This document shows, piece by piece, positions 17,841 through 26,192 of a stretch of 64,000 nucleotides of DNA. The stretch's first letter is position 1, and every line of letters begins with the position of its first letter. Source of the DNA: Rhodospirillales bacterium BBD 1991-14 (lineage in GTDB: Bacteria; Pseudomonadota; Alphaproteobacteria; Kiloniellales; Kiloniellaceae); contig LYSY01000003.1 in NCBI GenBank assembly GCA_001657395.1, forward strand, positions 716,314 through 780,313, in the 5' to 3' direction. A model generated the notes under the pieces. That model saw only the letters and a program-made list of their open reading frames with translations, was not told the origin of the DNA and searched no databases. Both the position numbers and the translations under genes were made by a program.

Positions 17841-18889
17841 TGCGCTGTGCGGTTCTCATGGTGCTCCTCGTGCTCCTCGCCATTCCGCAAGCAGCACAGG
17901 CGATCGAGATCGAGCAGGTCCGCATCTATCCGGCCCTCCGGGAAGACACGCCGCGCAGCCTGCTGCATGTCGTCGGCACCACCGATGCCGATGCCATGGA
18001 CGGACTGGTGCTCGCCTTTCGTACCCAGCAGCCGGACATCGCCATCGTCTACCACCAGGCCACCAGCGTCGACGTCTATCAGGCCGTGACCGAGGCCGAA
18101 ACCGCTGACGGTGAGCCCTACGACCTTGCCATCTCCTCCGCCATGGACCTGCAGATCAAGCTGGTGAACGATGGCCATGCCCGGCTGCACCGCTCCGCCG
18201 CCACCGCCCGGCTGCCGCGCTGGGCGAGTTGGCGCGAGCGCATCTTCGGCTTCACCAGGGAGCCGGCGGTGATCGCCTATGACAGCCGCGCCTTCAGCGC
18301 CGCCCCGCCGCAGTCGCGCTTCGAGCTCCTCAGCCTCCTGCGCAGCGAAGAACGGCGCTTCGCCGGACGCATCGCCACCTACGACCCGAAAGTCAGCGGG
18401 CTCGGCTATCTCTTCGCCACCCAGGACAGTCTGCAATCGGAGACCTACTGGCGGCTTATGGAGGTCTTCGGCAACCTCTCCGCCCGGCTGTCCTGCTGCT
18501 CGGGCGAAATGTTGGACCTGCTGGAGGCCGGCGAGATCACGGTCGCCTACAACGTCCTGGGCTCCTACGCCCAGGCGCGACGCGACGCCGGGGCGCCGAT
18601 CGCCATTGTCTATCCGGAGGACTACACCCTCCTGATGGTGCGCACGGCCCTCATTCCCACCACCAGCGATAACCCCGGCGACGCCGGCAGCTTCATCGAC
18701 TTCCTCGTCTCGCCGGAGGGCCAGCGGGTCATTGCCGGCGAGGTCAGCCTGGCCCCGGCCCTGCCGGAGGGCGACGACGGCGCGCTGATTCCGGTGCGCC
18801 TCGGCCCCGGCCTGCTGGTCTTCCTCGACGGCATGAAGCGGCGCGCCTTTCTCTCGGAGTGGGAAAGCGCGGTGACGGAGCGGCGGTGA
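17840..18889 (+). CDS. Periplasmic substrate-binding protein of the TctDE-type locus
   Basis: The 349-residue protein has a signal peptide (MRCAVLMVLLVLLAIPQAAQA) and the fold pattern of ABC-type iron or small-anion binding proteins (PYDLAISSAMDLQIKLVNDG, ITVAYNVLGSYA, STDFVSPEGQ-like end). Its ATG overlaps the kinase stop as TGATG, with a TTG one codon earlier as alternative. No ABC permease or ATPase follows, so it may act as a sensory partner of the kinase rather than a transporter part. That role is inferred from the operon only. Confidence 0.75.
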   Translation: MRCAVLMVLLVLLAIPQAAQAIEIEQVRIYPALREDTPRSLLHVVGTTDADAMDGLVLAFRTQQPDIAIVYHQATSVDVYQAVTEAETADGEPYDLAISSAMDLQIKLVNDGHARLHRSAATARLPRWASWRERIFGFTREPAVIAYDSRAFSAAPPQSRFELLSLLRSEERRFAGRIATYDPKVSGLGYLFATQDSLQSETYWRLMEVFGNLSARLSCCSGEMLDLLEAGEITVAYNVLGSYAQARRDAGAPIAIVYPEDYTLLMVRTALIPTTSDNPGDAGSFIDFLVSPEGQRVIAGEVSLAPALPEGDDGALIPVRLGPGLLVFLDGMKRRAFLSEWESAVTERR

Positions 18890-18924
18890 GCGAAGAGTCC
18901 CATGATCTCGAGTTGGAGCCCTTG

Positions 18925-20352
18925 ATGCCTTCTCCCTTGTCCCCCGTTACCCGACGCCGCGCCCTCCTTGGCGGCCTTGCCCTCTCGGCCATCGGGATTG
19001 GCGCGCCTCTGTCCCGGAGCTTCGCGGCGGCGCCGCGCAGCCTGACCGCCGGTCCCGGCGAGGCGCTGCTCCTGGAAAAGGGGCAGCCGAAAACGCGGAT
19101 CTGGCTTTATGACGGCACATCACCCGGCCCGATCCTGCGCGCCCGCCAGGGCGAGGAGGTCTTCGTCCGGCTGAAGAACGACCTGCCGCAGCCGACCACG
19201 GTCCACTGGCATGGCATCCGCATCGACAATGCCATGGACGGCGTCGCCGGACTGACCCAGGACCCGGTGCCGCAGGGAGAGACCTTCGACTACCGCTTCA
19301 CCGTGCCCGATGCGGGCACCTTCTGGTACCACCCCCACAACCGCTCCTGGGAGCAGGTGGCCCGCGGCCTCTATGGCCTGCTGATCGTCGAGGAGGCGCA
19401 AGGCGGAGCTCAGCACGACAGGGATATCGCCATCGTCGCCGACGACTGGCGGCTGGGCGAGGACGGGCAGCTCGACGAGGCCTCCTTCGGCCACATGCGC
19501 GACTGGAGCCATGCCGGACGCCTCGGCAACACCCTCACGCTCAACGGCCAGGACCGGCTCGACATTCCGGTCAATCACAACGAATACCTACGCTTACGCC
19601 TCTGCAACACCTGCAACGCCCGCATCCTGGAGCTGCGGATCGAACACCCCGGTATCCGGCTCGTCGCCGAGGACGGACAACCGGTGCCGCCCCGCGACCT
19701 CATCGACGGCTACATTCGCCTGGCCCCGGGTGAGCGCGCCGATCTCTTCATGCACATGGGCCTTGATCCGGGCAGCACGGCGGCCATCACCGAAGTCAGC
19801 GGCGATCAGCGCCTGGAGGCGGGACGCTTCGTCTATCATCCGACGAACCGCCTGGCCTATCGCGCGCCGCCCGTTCTCGGCCTGCCCGCCAATCCGCTCC
19901 CGTCCAGGCTCGACCTCGGCTCGGCTCTGGCCGTCGATCTGCTGATGGAGGGCGGTGCCATGGGCACCCTCGCCGAAGCCGTCCACAAAGGCGAGACGAA
20001 AGGCATCCGCGAACTGGTGCGACAGGGCCTGGTCTGGTCCTTCAACGGTACCGCCGGCATGGCGGAGGCGCCGCTCTTCGCCGCTGCGCTGGGCCGCACC
20101 GTCACGGTCGACCTGCGCAACGACACCCGCTGGCCCCATGCCATGCATTTCCACGGCCACCACGTGAAGGTGCTGGAGCGCAACGGCCAACCGAGCGGAT
20201 CAGATGCCTGGAAGGACACGGTTCTGGTCGACCCCCTGGAATCCGCCAAGGTCGCCTTCGTCGCTGACAATCCCGGCAAGTGGATGCTCCACTGCCACAT
20301 GCTGGAGCACCAGGCCGCCGGCATGGCGACCTGGTTCACTGTGGGGATCTAG
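18925..20352 (+). CDS. Multicopper oxidase, Tat-exported
   Basis: The product (475 residues) has a Tat-type leader (SPVTRRRALLGGLALSAIG) and all copper-site motifs: HWHGIRIDN, WYHPHN, HAMHFHGHHVKVL and HCHMLEHQAAGM. The last contains the type 1 Cys, two His and the axial Met. It oxidises metal ions or phenolics with reduction of oxygen to water in the periplasm. The ATG at 18925 has GGAG nearby; a GTG at 18886 overlapping the previous stop would add 13 residues before the Tat leader. Its TAG stop lies in the end of the first long-hairpin element. Confidence 0.9.
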   Translation: MPSPLSPVTRRRALLGGLALSAIGIGAPLSRSFAAAPRSLTAGPGEALLLEKGQPKTRIWLYDGTSPGPILRARQGEEVFVRLKNDLPQPTTVHWHGIRIDNAMDGVAGLTQDPVPQGETFDYRFTVPDAGTFWYHPHNRSWEQVARGLYGLLIVEEAQGGAQHDRDIAIVADDWRLGEDGQLDEASFGHMRDWSHAGRLGNTLTLNGQDRLDIPVNHNEYLRLRLCNTCNARILELRIEHPGIRLVAEDGQPVPPRDLIDGYIRLAPGERADLFMHMGLDPGSTAAITEVSGDQRLEAGRFVYHPTNRLAYRAPPVLGLPANPLPSRLDLGSALAVDLLMEGGAMGTLAEAVHKGETKGIRELVRQGLVWSFNGTAGMAEAPLFAAALGRTVTVDLRNDTRWPHAMHFHGHHVKVLERNGQPSGSDAWKDTVLVDPLESAKVAFVADNPGKWMLHCHMLEHQAAGMATWFTVGI

Positions 20353-20489
20353 CGCGTTTTCGACTGACGTCGAATTCGGTTCCAGCCCGCTCCCCTCCCG
20401 GCCACCCATAGGATACTGGCCCCTGGAGTACTGGGGGTGGCCGGGAGGGGGAGCGGGCCGGTGCCGTCAAACCCAGAAAGACTCTAGCG
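20350..20489. repeat. Long hairpin element, copy 1
   Basis: The core hairpin spans 20378-20465: GGTTCCAGCCCGCTCC on the left pairs with GGAGCGGGCCGGTGCC on the right through a stem of about 30 bp, with one bulged G relative to copy 3. The loop starts ATAGGATACTGG. Outside the stem is TCGAC-N4-GTCGA at 20360-20373, and both ends carry TAGCG. The element fills the gap between the convergent multicopper oxidase and flavodoxin genes and contributes the stop codons of both. Confidence 0.85.
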
Positions 20490-21227
20490 GTACTCGGGAT
20501 TGGGATAGTCAAAGCGGCAGCCGGCGTCCCAGAGGGAGCGCTGGTTTCCGTGGACGGGGAAGCCGCCGGCGTCCTTCAGCAGGCGTGCCAGGTGCATCAC
20601 GTTCCAGGTGAGGAAGGTGGTGTTGCGGTTGGTGAAGTCGTTCTCCGGGCCGCCGGAACCTTCGTCCATGTAGGAGGGGCCCGGTCCCGCCTCGCCCAGC
20701 CAGGCGGCATCGGCCTGGGGCGGGATGGAGTAGCCCAGGTGCTGCAGCGAATAGAGGATGTTCATGGAGCAGTGCTTGGCGCCGTCCTCGTTGCCGGTCA
20801 CCAGGCAGCCCCCCACCTTGCCGTAGTAGGCGTACTGGCCGGCTTCGTTGAGGTCGCTGGAGGAGGCGTAGAGACGCTCGATCACCTTGGTGCAGACGGA
20901 GGACTTCTCGCCCAGCCAGATCGGCGTGGTCAGCACCAGGATGTCGGCGGCCTCGACCTTGGCATAGATCTCCGGCCAGGCGTCCTTCTCCCAGCCGTGC
21001 TCGGTCATGTCCGGATAGACGCCGTAGGCGATGTCATAGTCGACCGGGCGCAGCACCTCGACGCCGACGCCGCTCTTTTCCATGATCGCCCGCGAGATGT
21101 CGATCAGCCCCTGGGTGTGCGAAAGACCCGGGCTGGGCTTCAATGTGCAGTTCAGGAACAGCGCCTTCAAACCGCTGAAATCCCATGTCTTTTGATCACA
21201 CCAGCTTTCTTGAAGGTCGTTCAGCAT
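20484..21227 (-). CDS. NAD(P)H-dependent/flavodoxin-like oxidoreductase
   Basis: The 247-residue cytoplasmic protein shows a flavodoxin-like fold: LKALFLNCTLKPSPGLSHTQ is the FMN-phosphate loop region, ADILVLTTPIWLGEKSSVCT the second FMN contact and GGCLVTGNEDGAKHC the third. Relatives are NAD(P)H:quinone or FMN reductases of the WrbA/iron-sulfur flavoprotein type. The start at 21227 has AAGGGA upstream; an ATG 39 codons earlier adds a Cys/Arg-rich leader without similarity. Its stop codon lies in the right end of the hairpin element. Confidence 0.82.
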   Translation of the reverse strand: MLNDLQESWCDQKTWDFSGLKALFLNCTLKPSPGLSHTQGLIDISRAIMEKSGVGVEVLRPVDYDIAYGVYPDMTEHGWEKDAWPEIYAKVEAADILVLTTPIWLGEKSSVCTKVIERLYASSSDLNEAGQYAYYGKVGGCLVTGNEDGAKHCSMNILYSLQHLGYSIPPQADAAWLGEAGPGPSYMDEGSGGPENDFTNRNTTFLTWNVMHLARLLKDAGGFPVHGNQRSLWDAGCRFDYPNPEYR

Positions 21228-21453
21228 GGTCCGCCGTCCCTTTCCCAGTCGATCTGATGAATGCGGGGGAATCCCCGGCTTGATGCACCGGCTCCGTCGG
21301 CGGTTACAGTAACATCGCACCCCTGCAGCATCGCAACACTTCAACCTTGAGCGGCGAACGACGACGCCCGCGGATCCCGGCCATGGCCCGACGCGGCTAA
21401 TCAGCCTGGGCTGTTTTCTCCGTCAGCCTTGCGGGCTAGGCTGTCCGGCGGGG

Positions 21454-22107
21454 TTGGCTAATGAGCCGAGACGGCGGACCGGGGTGGTGTTGCAGAAAGA
21501 GCCGGGGGGCTGCGGGCCTTTCAACGACGAGGAAGAGCTCCTGGCGGGCCTGAAACGCGGGGAGCGCGGTGCGGTTTCCCGTTTCGTCGCCGACAACATC
21601 GGCCGCATGCGGGCGGTGGCGGCGCGCTTGGTCAAGGACGAGGATCTGGCCGAGGACTGCGTCCAGGAGGCTTTCATCAAGGCGCTGAAGAACATCGATC
21701 GCTTCGAGGGTCGCGCCAAGCTGAGGACCTGGCTGCACCGCATTACGGTCAACGAGGCGCTGATGGTGCTGCGCAGCCGCAAGCGCCTTGCGGAAGACCT
21801 CATCGATCCTCTGCTGCCCGACTTCGACGAGAATGCCTGCCGGCTGGAAGCGCCCTGGACCAAGCGTCTGTCAGCGGAGGATATTCTCAGCCAGGCGGAA
21901 CAGCGGGCCCTGGTGCTGTCGAAGATCGACGAACTGCCCGAGAGCTACCGTATCGTGCTGATGCTGCGCGACATCGAAGAGCTTGACACGGCAGAGGTGG
22001 CCGATGCTCTCGGCATTACGGAGGGCAACGTGAAGGTGCGCCTGCACCGCGCCCGCTCCGCGCTGAAGAAGCTCCTCGAGCCCCTCCTGCGGGGAGAAGC
22101 GCCATGA
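21454..22107 (+). CDS. ECF-type RNA polymerase sigma factor
   Basis: The 217-residue protein has sigma region 2 (VAARLVKDEDLAEDCVQEAF, IKALKNIDRFEGRAKLRTWL) and region 4 (LPESYRIVLMLRDIEELDTA, LGITEGNVKVRLHRARSALK). The start is uncertain: TTG at 21454 or GTG at 21484/21487 all lack a clear ribosome site. It overlaps the following zinc-finger gene by ATGA, the normal coupling of sigma and anti-sigma. Confidence 0.9.
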   Translation: MANEPRRRTGVVLQKEPGGCGPFNDEEELLAGLKRGERGAVSRFVADNIGRMRAVAARLVKDEDLAEDCVQEAFIKALKNIDRFEGRAKLRTWLHRITVNEALMVLRSRKRLAEDLIDPLLPDFDENACRLEAPWTKRLSAEDILSQAEQRALVLSKIDELPESYRIVLMLRDIEELDTAEVADALGITEGNVKVRLHRARSALKKLLEPLLRGEAP

Positions 22108-22427
22108 CACCGAGCTACGGAAGCAGGGCCTGGCGCTTCATGAAGGGGCTCATGCTGCGCAATCTGCCCCTGATGATCACCTGCCGGGAGTTCGAGGACT
22201 TCCTTCTCGACTACCTGGAGGGCAACCTGCCGCGCGGGCAGCGCAGGATCTTCGATCTCCACCTGGCGATCTGCCGCGAGTGCCGCGACTACCTGGCCGC
22301 CTACAAGGAAACCATGGCGCTCGGCAAGCGGGCCTTCGACGATCCGGAAGCAGCCCTGCCGGAGAACGTGCCTGAGGACCTGGTCACGGCGGTTCTGGAG
22401 GCGCGGCGCCCGGATTCCGAAAAGTAG
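22104..22427 (+). CDS. Zinc-finger (zf-HC2) anti-sigma factor, soluble
   Basis: The 107-residue protein has a putative zinc-finger anti-sigma domain: CREFEDFLLDYLEGNLP followed by the HxxxCxxC motif in FDLHLAICRECRDYLAAYK. It should bind and hold the ECF sigma factor encoded just before it. No membrane segment is visible, so it is probably cytoplasmic and could respond to oxidants or zinc through its Cys/His cluster. Confidence 0.85.
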   Translation: MTPSYGSRAWRFMKGLMLRNLPLMITCREFEDFLLDYLEGNLPRGQRRIFDLHLAICRECRDYLAAYKETMALGKRAFDDPEAALPENVPEDLVTAVLEARRPDSEK

Positions 22428-22694
22428 TCGCGAAGCCGGTGTCATCCGACCGTCATTGAAGCCAATCCTTCGCCCCGCGGGCCGGAAGCCGTTGTGCCGG
22501 GCGTTCCGGCAGGCTTGAATACCGGCTGTAACCCGGCGCGCGGCTCTGCCATCTGACTTGCCGCCGGCACAAGCCATCAGAAGCCCGCAGCCGCAAGGTG
22601 GGCCACAGAAAGAGGATCTTGCCCTTTGGTGCGCCTGCGGAGGTTCCGCGGGAGCTTGACGTTCGACCTGATGCGCCTGTTATGGGAGATCCCG

Positions 22695-23438
22695 ATGACG
22701 CCCGATGAGATCCTGGCCCTGCCGTCGATGCCACCCGGCAATCCGAGCTACCCAACCGGCCCCTACCGCTTTGTCTCGCGCGAATACTTCGTCATCATCT
22801 ACGAAAGCGACCCTGAAGCGATCCGCCGGCTGGTGCCGGAGCCGCTGGAGCCGGACGGCTCCGGCCAGGTCTACTACGAATGGATCAACATGCCCGACAG
22901 CTCGGGCTTCGGCTCCTACGTGGAGTCCGGCGTGGTGATCCCCTGCCGTTTTCAGGGCGAGGCGGTCAACTACACCGCCATGATGTTCTTGAACGACGAG
23001 CCGCCGATTTCGGCCGGCCGCGAGATCTGGGGATTTCCAAAGCGCTGGGGCGAGCCGCACCTGCGCGTCGAAACCGACACCCTGACCGGCAGCCTGCACT
23101 ACGCCGGCCAACTGGTCGCCCTCGGCACCATGGGCTACAAGCACGAGAACCTCATCAAGGACCCGGCCAAACGCAACGAGGCCCTGAAGAAGACTCAGGT
23201 CAATCTGAAGCTGCTGCCCTGCGTGACCGGCAAGCCACTGGTCGCCCAGCTCGTCGCATACAATCTGGAAGACATCGACGTGAAGTTTCACTACGGCGGG
23301 CCGGCGCGCCTGCATCTGGTTCCCCATGTGAACGCCCCGGTGGCGGACCTGCCGGTCCGCAAGATCGTCGGCGGACGACACTATAAGGCGGACCTGACGC
23401 TGCCCTTCGGCCGCGTTGTCCATGACTACCTCGCCTGA
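22695..23438 (+). CDS. adc: Acetoacetate decarboxylase
   Basis: The 247-residue enzyme converts acetoacetate to acetone and CO2. The Schiff-base lysine is Lys116 in REIWGFPKRWGEP, matching Lys115 of clostridial enzyme, with the upstream YTAMMFLNDEPP block. I start at 22695, preceded by GGGAG; the frame is open a further 23 codons upstream. It is followed 40 bases later by 3-hydroxybutyrate dehydrogenase, which makes acetoacetate, so the pair belongs to ketone-body or polyhydroxybutyrate breakdown. Confidence 0.92.
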   Translation: MTPDEILALPSMPPGNPSYPTGPYRFVSREYFVIIYESDPEAIRRLVPEPLEPDGSGQVYYEWINMPDSSGFGSYVESGVVIPCRFQGEAVNYTAMMFLNDEPPISAGREIWGFPKRWGEPHLRVETDTLTGSLHYAGQLVALGTMGYKHENLIKDPAKRNEALKKTQVNLKLLPCVTGKPLVAQLVAYNLEDIDVKFHYGGPARLHLVPHVNAPVADLPVRKIVGGRHYKADLTLPFGRVVHDYLA

Positions 23439-23478
23439 GCACTGCTCCGGCGCCCTTACCTTTCAGGAGCAAGCATCC

Positions 23479-24261
23479 ATGACCCAAGGCAAAAACGCCA
23501 TCATCACAGGATCCACCAGCGGCATCGGCCTCGGCATTGCCGAGGCCATGGCGGCGGCCGGCATGAACGTCATGCTGAACGGCTTCGGCGACGCCGGTGA
23601 GATCGAGGCCCTGCGCAGCCGCCTTGCCGAGAGCCACGGCGTAAAGGTCGCCTACAACGGGGCCGATATGACCAAGCCGGAGGAGATCGAGGCCCTGGTG
23701 ACGGAGACCGTCAGCACCTTTGGCCAGGTCGACGTGGTGGTGAACAACGCCGGCATTCAGAATGTCCAGCCGATCGAGGAGTTTCCGACCGCGAAGTGGG
23801 ACGCCATCCTGGCCATCAACCTGACCAGTGCCTTTCACACCATCCGTCTGACACTGGGCGACATGAAGGCGCGCGGCTGGGGCCGCGTGATCAACCTTGC
23901 CTCCGCCCACGGGCTTGTGGCCTCGCCCTTCAAGTCGGCTTACGTCGCCGCCAAGCACGGCATGCTGGGGCTCACCAAGACGGTGGCGCTGGAAGCGGCC
24001 GAACACGGCGTCACGGTGAACGCCATCTGCCCCGGCTACGTGCTGACGCCCCTGGTCGAAAAGCAGATCCCGGACACCGCCAAGGCGCGGGGGATCAGCG
24101 AGGAGGCCGTTGTGAAGGACGTCATTCTCGGCGGCCAGCCGACCAAGGAATTCGTCACCACCGAGCAGCTCGGCGGCCTGGCGGTGTTCCTTTGCACGGA
24201 TGCTGCCGCGTCGATCACCGGTGCTGCCCTGCCGGTGGACGGCGGCTGGACGGCGCAATGA
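23479..24261 (+). CDS. bdhA: 3-hydroxybutyrate dehydrogenase (SDR)
   Basis: The 260-residue short-chain dehydrogenase oxidises 3-hydroxybutyrate to acetoacetate with NAD. It has the nucleotide motif TGSTSGIG at 10-17, NNAG at 89-92 and the catalytic Ser142, Tyr155 and Lys159, the same numbers as in characterised enzymes. CAGGAG lies ten bases before the ATG. The stop overlaps the patatin start by ATGA, tying this gene to the next. Confidence 0.93.
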   Translation: MTQGKNAIITGSTSGIGLGIAEAMAAAGMNVMLNGFGDAGEIEALRSRLAESHGVKVAYNGADMTKPEEIEALVTETVSTFGQVDVVVNNAGIQNVQPIEEFPTAKWDAILAINLTSAFHTIRLTLGDMKARGWGRVINLASAHGLVASPFKSAYVAAKHGMLGLTKTVALEAAEHGVTVNAICPGYVLTPLVEKQIPDTAKARGISEEAVVKDVILGGQPTKEFVTTEQLGGLAVFLCTDAAASITGAALPVDGGWTAQ

Positions 24262-25298
24262 ACGCCGCCGCCGGGAAAGGGCGGCGATCGATCAACCTGG
24301 CGCTCCAGGGCGGCGGCGCCCACGGCGCCTTTACCTGGGGCGTGCTGGACCGCGTTCTGGAGGACGACCGCCTGCAGATCGAGGCGATCTCCGGTACCAG
24401 CGCCGGCGCCATGAATGCCGCCGTCGTCGCCGACGGCATCATGGCGGGGGGCCCCGAGGGTGCCCGCCGCTGTCTGCGCCGTTTCTGGAAAGCGGTCAGC
24501 GATGCCGGGCGTTCAAGCCCGATCCAGCGCAACCCGGTCGACGTCTTCATGGGCAACTGGAGCCTCGACACCTCGCCCAGCTACCTTTTCTTCGACCTGC
24601 TGGGCCGCCTGGCATCGCCCTATGAACTGAACCCGCTCAACCTCAACCCGCTGCAGGATCTGATCGACGAGACGGTGGACTTCGCGCGGGTGCGCAGCTG
24701 CGACCGCATGAAGATCTTCATCTCCGCCACCAACGTGGAGACCGGGCGGGTCAAGGTGTTCGACCGCAAGCAGCTGACCGCGGAGATGGTGATGGCCTCC
24801 GCCTGCCTGCCCTTCCTCTTCCAGGCGGTGGAAATCGACGGCGTGCCTTACTGGGACGGCGGCTACATGGGCAATCCCGTCCTCTTCCCGTTCTTCAACG
24901 ACTGCCTTTCCAGCGATGTCGTCATCGTTCAGCTCAACCCGGTCATGCGCAAGGGGGCGCCCCGCTCGGCCCGGGAGATTCTCAACCGCGTGAACGAGAT
25001 CACCTTCAACTCCAGCCTGCTGCGGGAGTTTCGCGCCATCAACTTCGTCTCGCGTCTGCTGGACGAGGGCAAGCTGGACCCGGCGGACTACAAGCACGTC
25101 CTCGTGCACCGCATCGAGGGCGAAGACGAAATCAAGCCGCTTGGCGCATCCAGCAAGCTGAACGCCGAGTGGGTGTTCCTGCAGCACCTTTTCGAGATCG
25201 GCTATCGCCGCGCCGATGCCTGGCTGGAGGAGAACTTCGATCATCTCGGGGAGCGCGCCACCGTCGACCTGCCTGCCATGTACCAGGGGGAGACCTGA
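24258..25298 (+). CDS. Patatin-like phospholipase/esterase
   Basis: The 346-residue protein has the oxyanion motif GGGAHG at 18-23, nucleophile Ser48 in GTSAG and catalytic Asp200 in DGG, so it should be an active serine lipase or esterase. There is no signal peptide. Patatin-like proteins of this type are often neighbours of 3-hydroxybutyrate dehydrogenase in proteobacteria, suggesting a role in PHB granule or lipid turnover. The gene is followed by a strong bidirectional hairpin. Confidence 0.88.
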   Translation: MNAAAGKGRRSINLALQGGGAHGAFTWGVLDRVLEDDRLQIEAISGTSAGAMNAAVVADGIMAGGPEGARRCLRRFWKAVSDAGRSSPIQRNPVDVFMGNWSLDTSPSYLFFDLLGRLASPYELNPLNLNPLQDLIDETVDFARVRSCDRMKIFISATNVETGRVKVFDRKQLTAEMVMASACLPFLFQAVEIDGVPYWDGGYMGNPVLFPFFNDCLSSDVVIVQLNPVMRKGAPRSAREILNRVNEITFNSSLLREFRAINFVSRLLDEGKLDPADYKHVLVHRIEGEDEIKPLGASSKLNAEWVFLQHLFEIGYRRADAWLEENFDHLGERATVDLPAMYQGET

Positions 25299-25335
25299 AG
25301 CGCGCGCGATGGCAGGAGCCGGAAACAGAGGCGGC

Positions 25336-25371
25336 GACGCCACGCTGTCTAAGGGGAAACAGCGTGGCGTC
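25336..25371. terminator. Hairpin between convergent patatin and EF-hand genes
   Basis: A perfect 13-bp inverted repeat (GACGCCACGCTGT at 25336-25348, ACAGCGTGGCGTC at 25359-25371) closes a ten-base loop. It lies 38 bases after the patatin stop and 68 bases after the EF-hand stop. There is no T-run on either side, so it could be Rho-assisted or serve both strands as a 3' protecting structure. Confidence 0.65.
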
Positions 25372-25438
25372 CGGCGCCAGAGAGCTCTTGGGGGAAGGGG
25401 GGGCAGCCCTCGGACGCATCCAAACCGGTCTTGCCGCC

Positions 25439-25972
25439 TTACGAACGATCGTCTTCGTCGTAGTCGTCGTCATCCTGCCAACGGCCGCGGCGAAAGTCGG
25501 AGCGGTCGATGACGCCGTCCTCGTTACGATCCATCCGCTGCATGGCTCTGTCCAAGGGCCGGTTCACCTCGGCCAGGGTGATCTGCCCGTCGCCGTCGGC
25601 ATCGAAACGCTGAAAGCCGTCGACCATGCGCTCGCGCATGAAGTCGAGCCAGAGGCTTTCGAACTCCGCCAGGCTGAGCGCCTGATTGTTGTCGGCATCG
25701 AAGCTCGCGAAGCTGTTGTCGCGCACCTGCTCGATCTCGGCGCGGCTGACAGCCCCGTCGTTGTTGCTGTCGAAATAGTTCAGCATCATGCGCATGCCGC
25801 CGCCGCGCCGGCCGTGCCCGCCGAAGCCGTGGCCGCCGCCGTAGGCCTGCTGACTGAACTGCGCCGGACCGCCGTGGCCGCGCCAGCCGTCGGAAGCCTT
25901 GGCAACGACACCCGCGGCACCGAGCGAAAGAACAACAGCACTGGCAACGGCGATCTTGGTAGCCTTTTTCAT
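25439..25972 (-). CDS. Exported EF-hand (calcium-binding) protein
   Basis: The 177-residue protein has a signal peptide (MKKATKIAVASAVVLSLGAAGVVA) and four EF-hand loops of DxDxDG type: FDSNNDGAVSRAE, FDADNNQALSLAE, FDADGDGQITLAE and MDRNEDGVIDRSD. A Gly/His-rich stretch (GGHGFGGHGRRGGG) precedes them. It should bind calcium in the periplasm. GAGG is placed correctly for the ATG at 25972, not the one nine bases upstream. It is divergent from a two-component system and may be its target. Confidence 0.88.
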   Translation of the reverse strand: MKKATKIAVASAVVLSLGAAGVVAKASDGWRGHGGPAQFSQQAYGGGHGFGGHGRRGGGMRMMLNYFDSNNDGAVSRAEIEQVRDNSFASFDADNNQALSLAEFESLWLDFMRERMVDGFQRFDADGDGQITLAEVNRPLDRAMQRMDRNEDGVIDRSDFRRGRWQDDDDYDEDDRS

Positions 25973-26079
25973 CGAGAACATCCTCACTTCTGGTCTTTCG
26001 GGATCACTGGGCTGCTCTCTAGATAGGCCCAGGATGTCGCAAAAGTTCGTCAGGCCCACGGCCTGTCTGTCGCAAGCAG

Positions 26080-26100
26080 TGTCAGAAGCGGTCCCTGACA
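26080..26100. promoter_or_regulatory. Inverted repeat in the EF-hand/response-regulator divergent promoter
   Basis: TGTCAG at 26080-26085 and CTGACA at 26095-26100 form a 6-bp inverted repeat with nine bases between. It lies centrally between the divergent EF-hand and response-regulator genes and is a candidate binding site for the regulator encoded at 26193. OmpR-family sites are often direct repeats, so this is weak. Confidence 0.3.
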
Positions 26101-26192
26101 CATTTGGTTACACTTTTTCCGGGCCCCGGACGCCGTGCCGCCCTATAGGTATTCGTGAAACTGTTGCAAACCCGGGCAGCGATCAGGAACCG

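Noticed and set aside
20350..20489. Hairpin copy as an ordinary intrinsic terminator only
   Set aside because: It lacks T-runs, has a long conserved loop and recurs in an operon-internal place, so a simple terminator does not explain it.
21454..22427. EcfG/PhyR general stress response locus
   Set aside because: The partner is a zf-HC2 protein rather than NepR, and no PhyR is adjacent.
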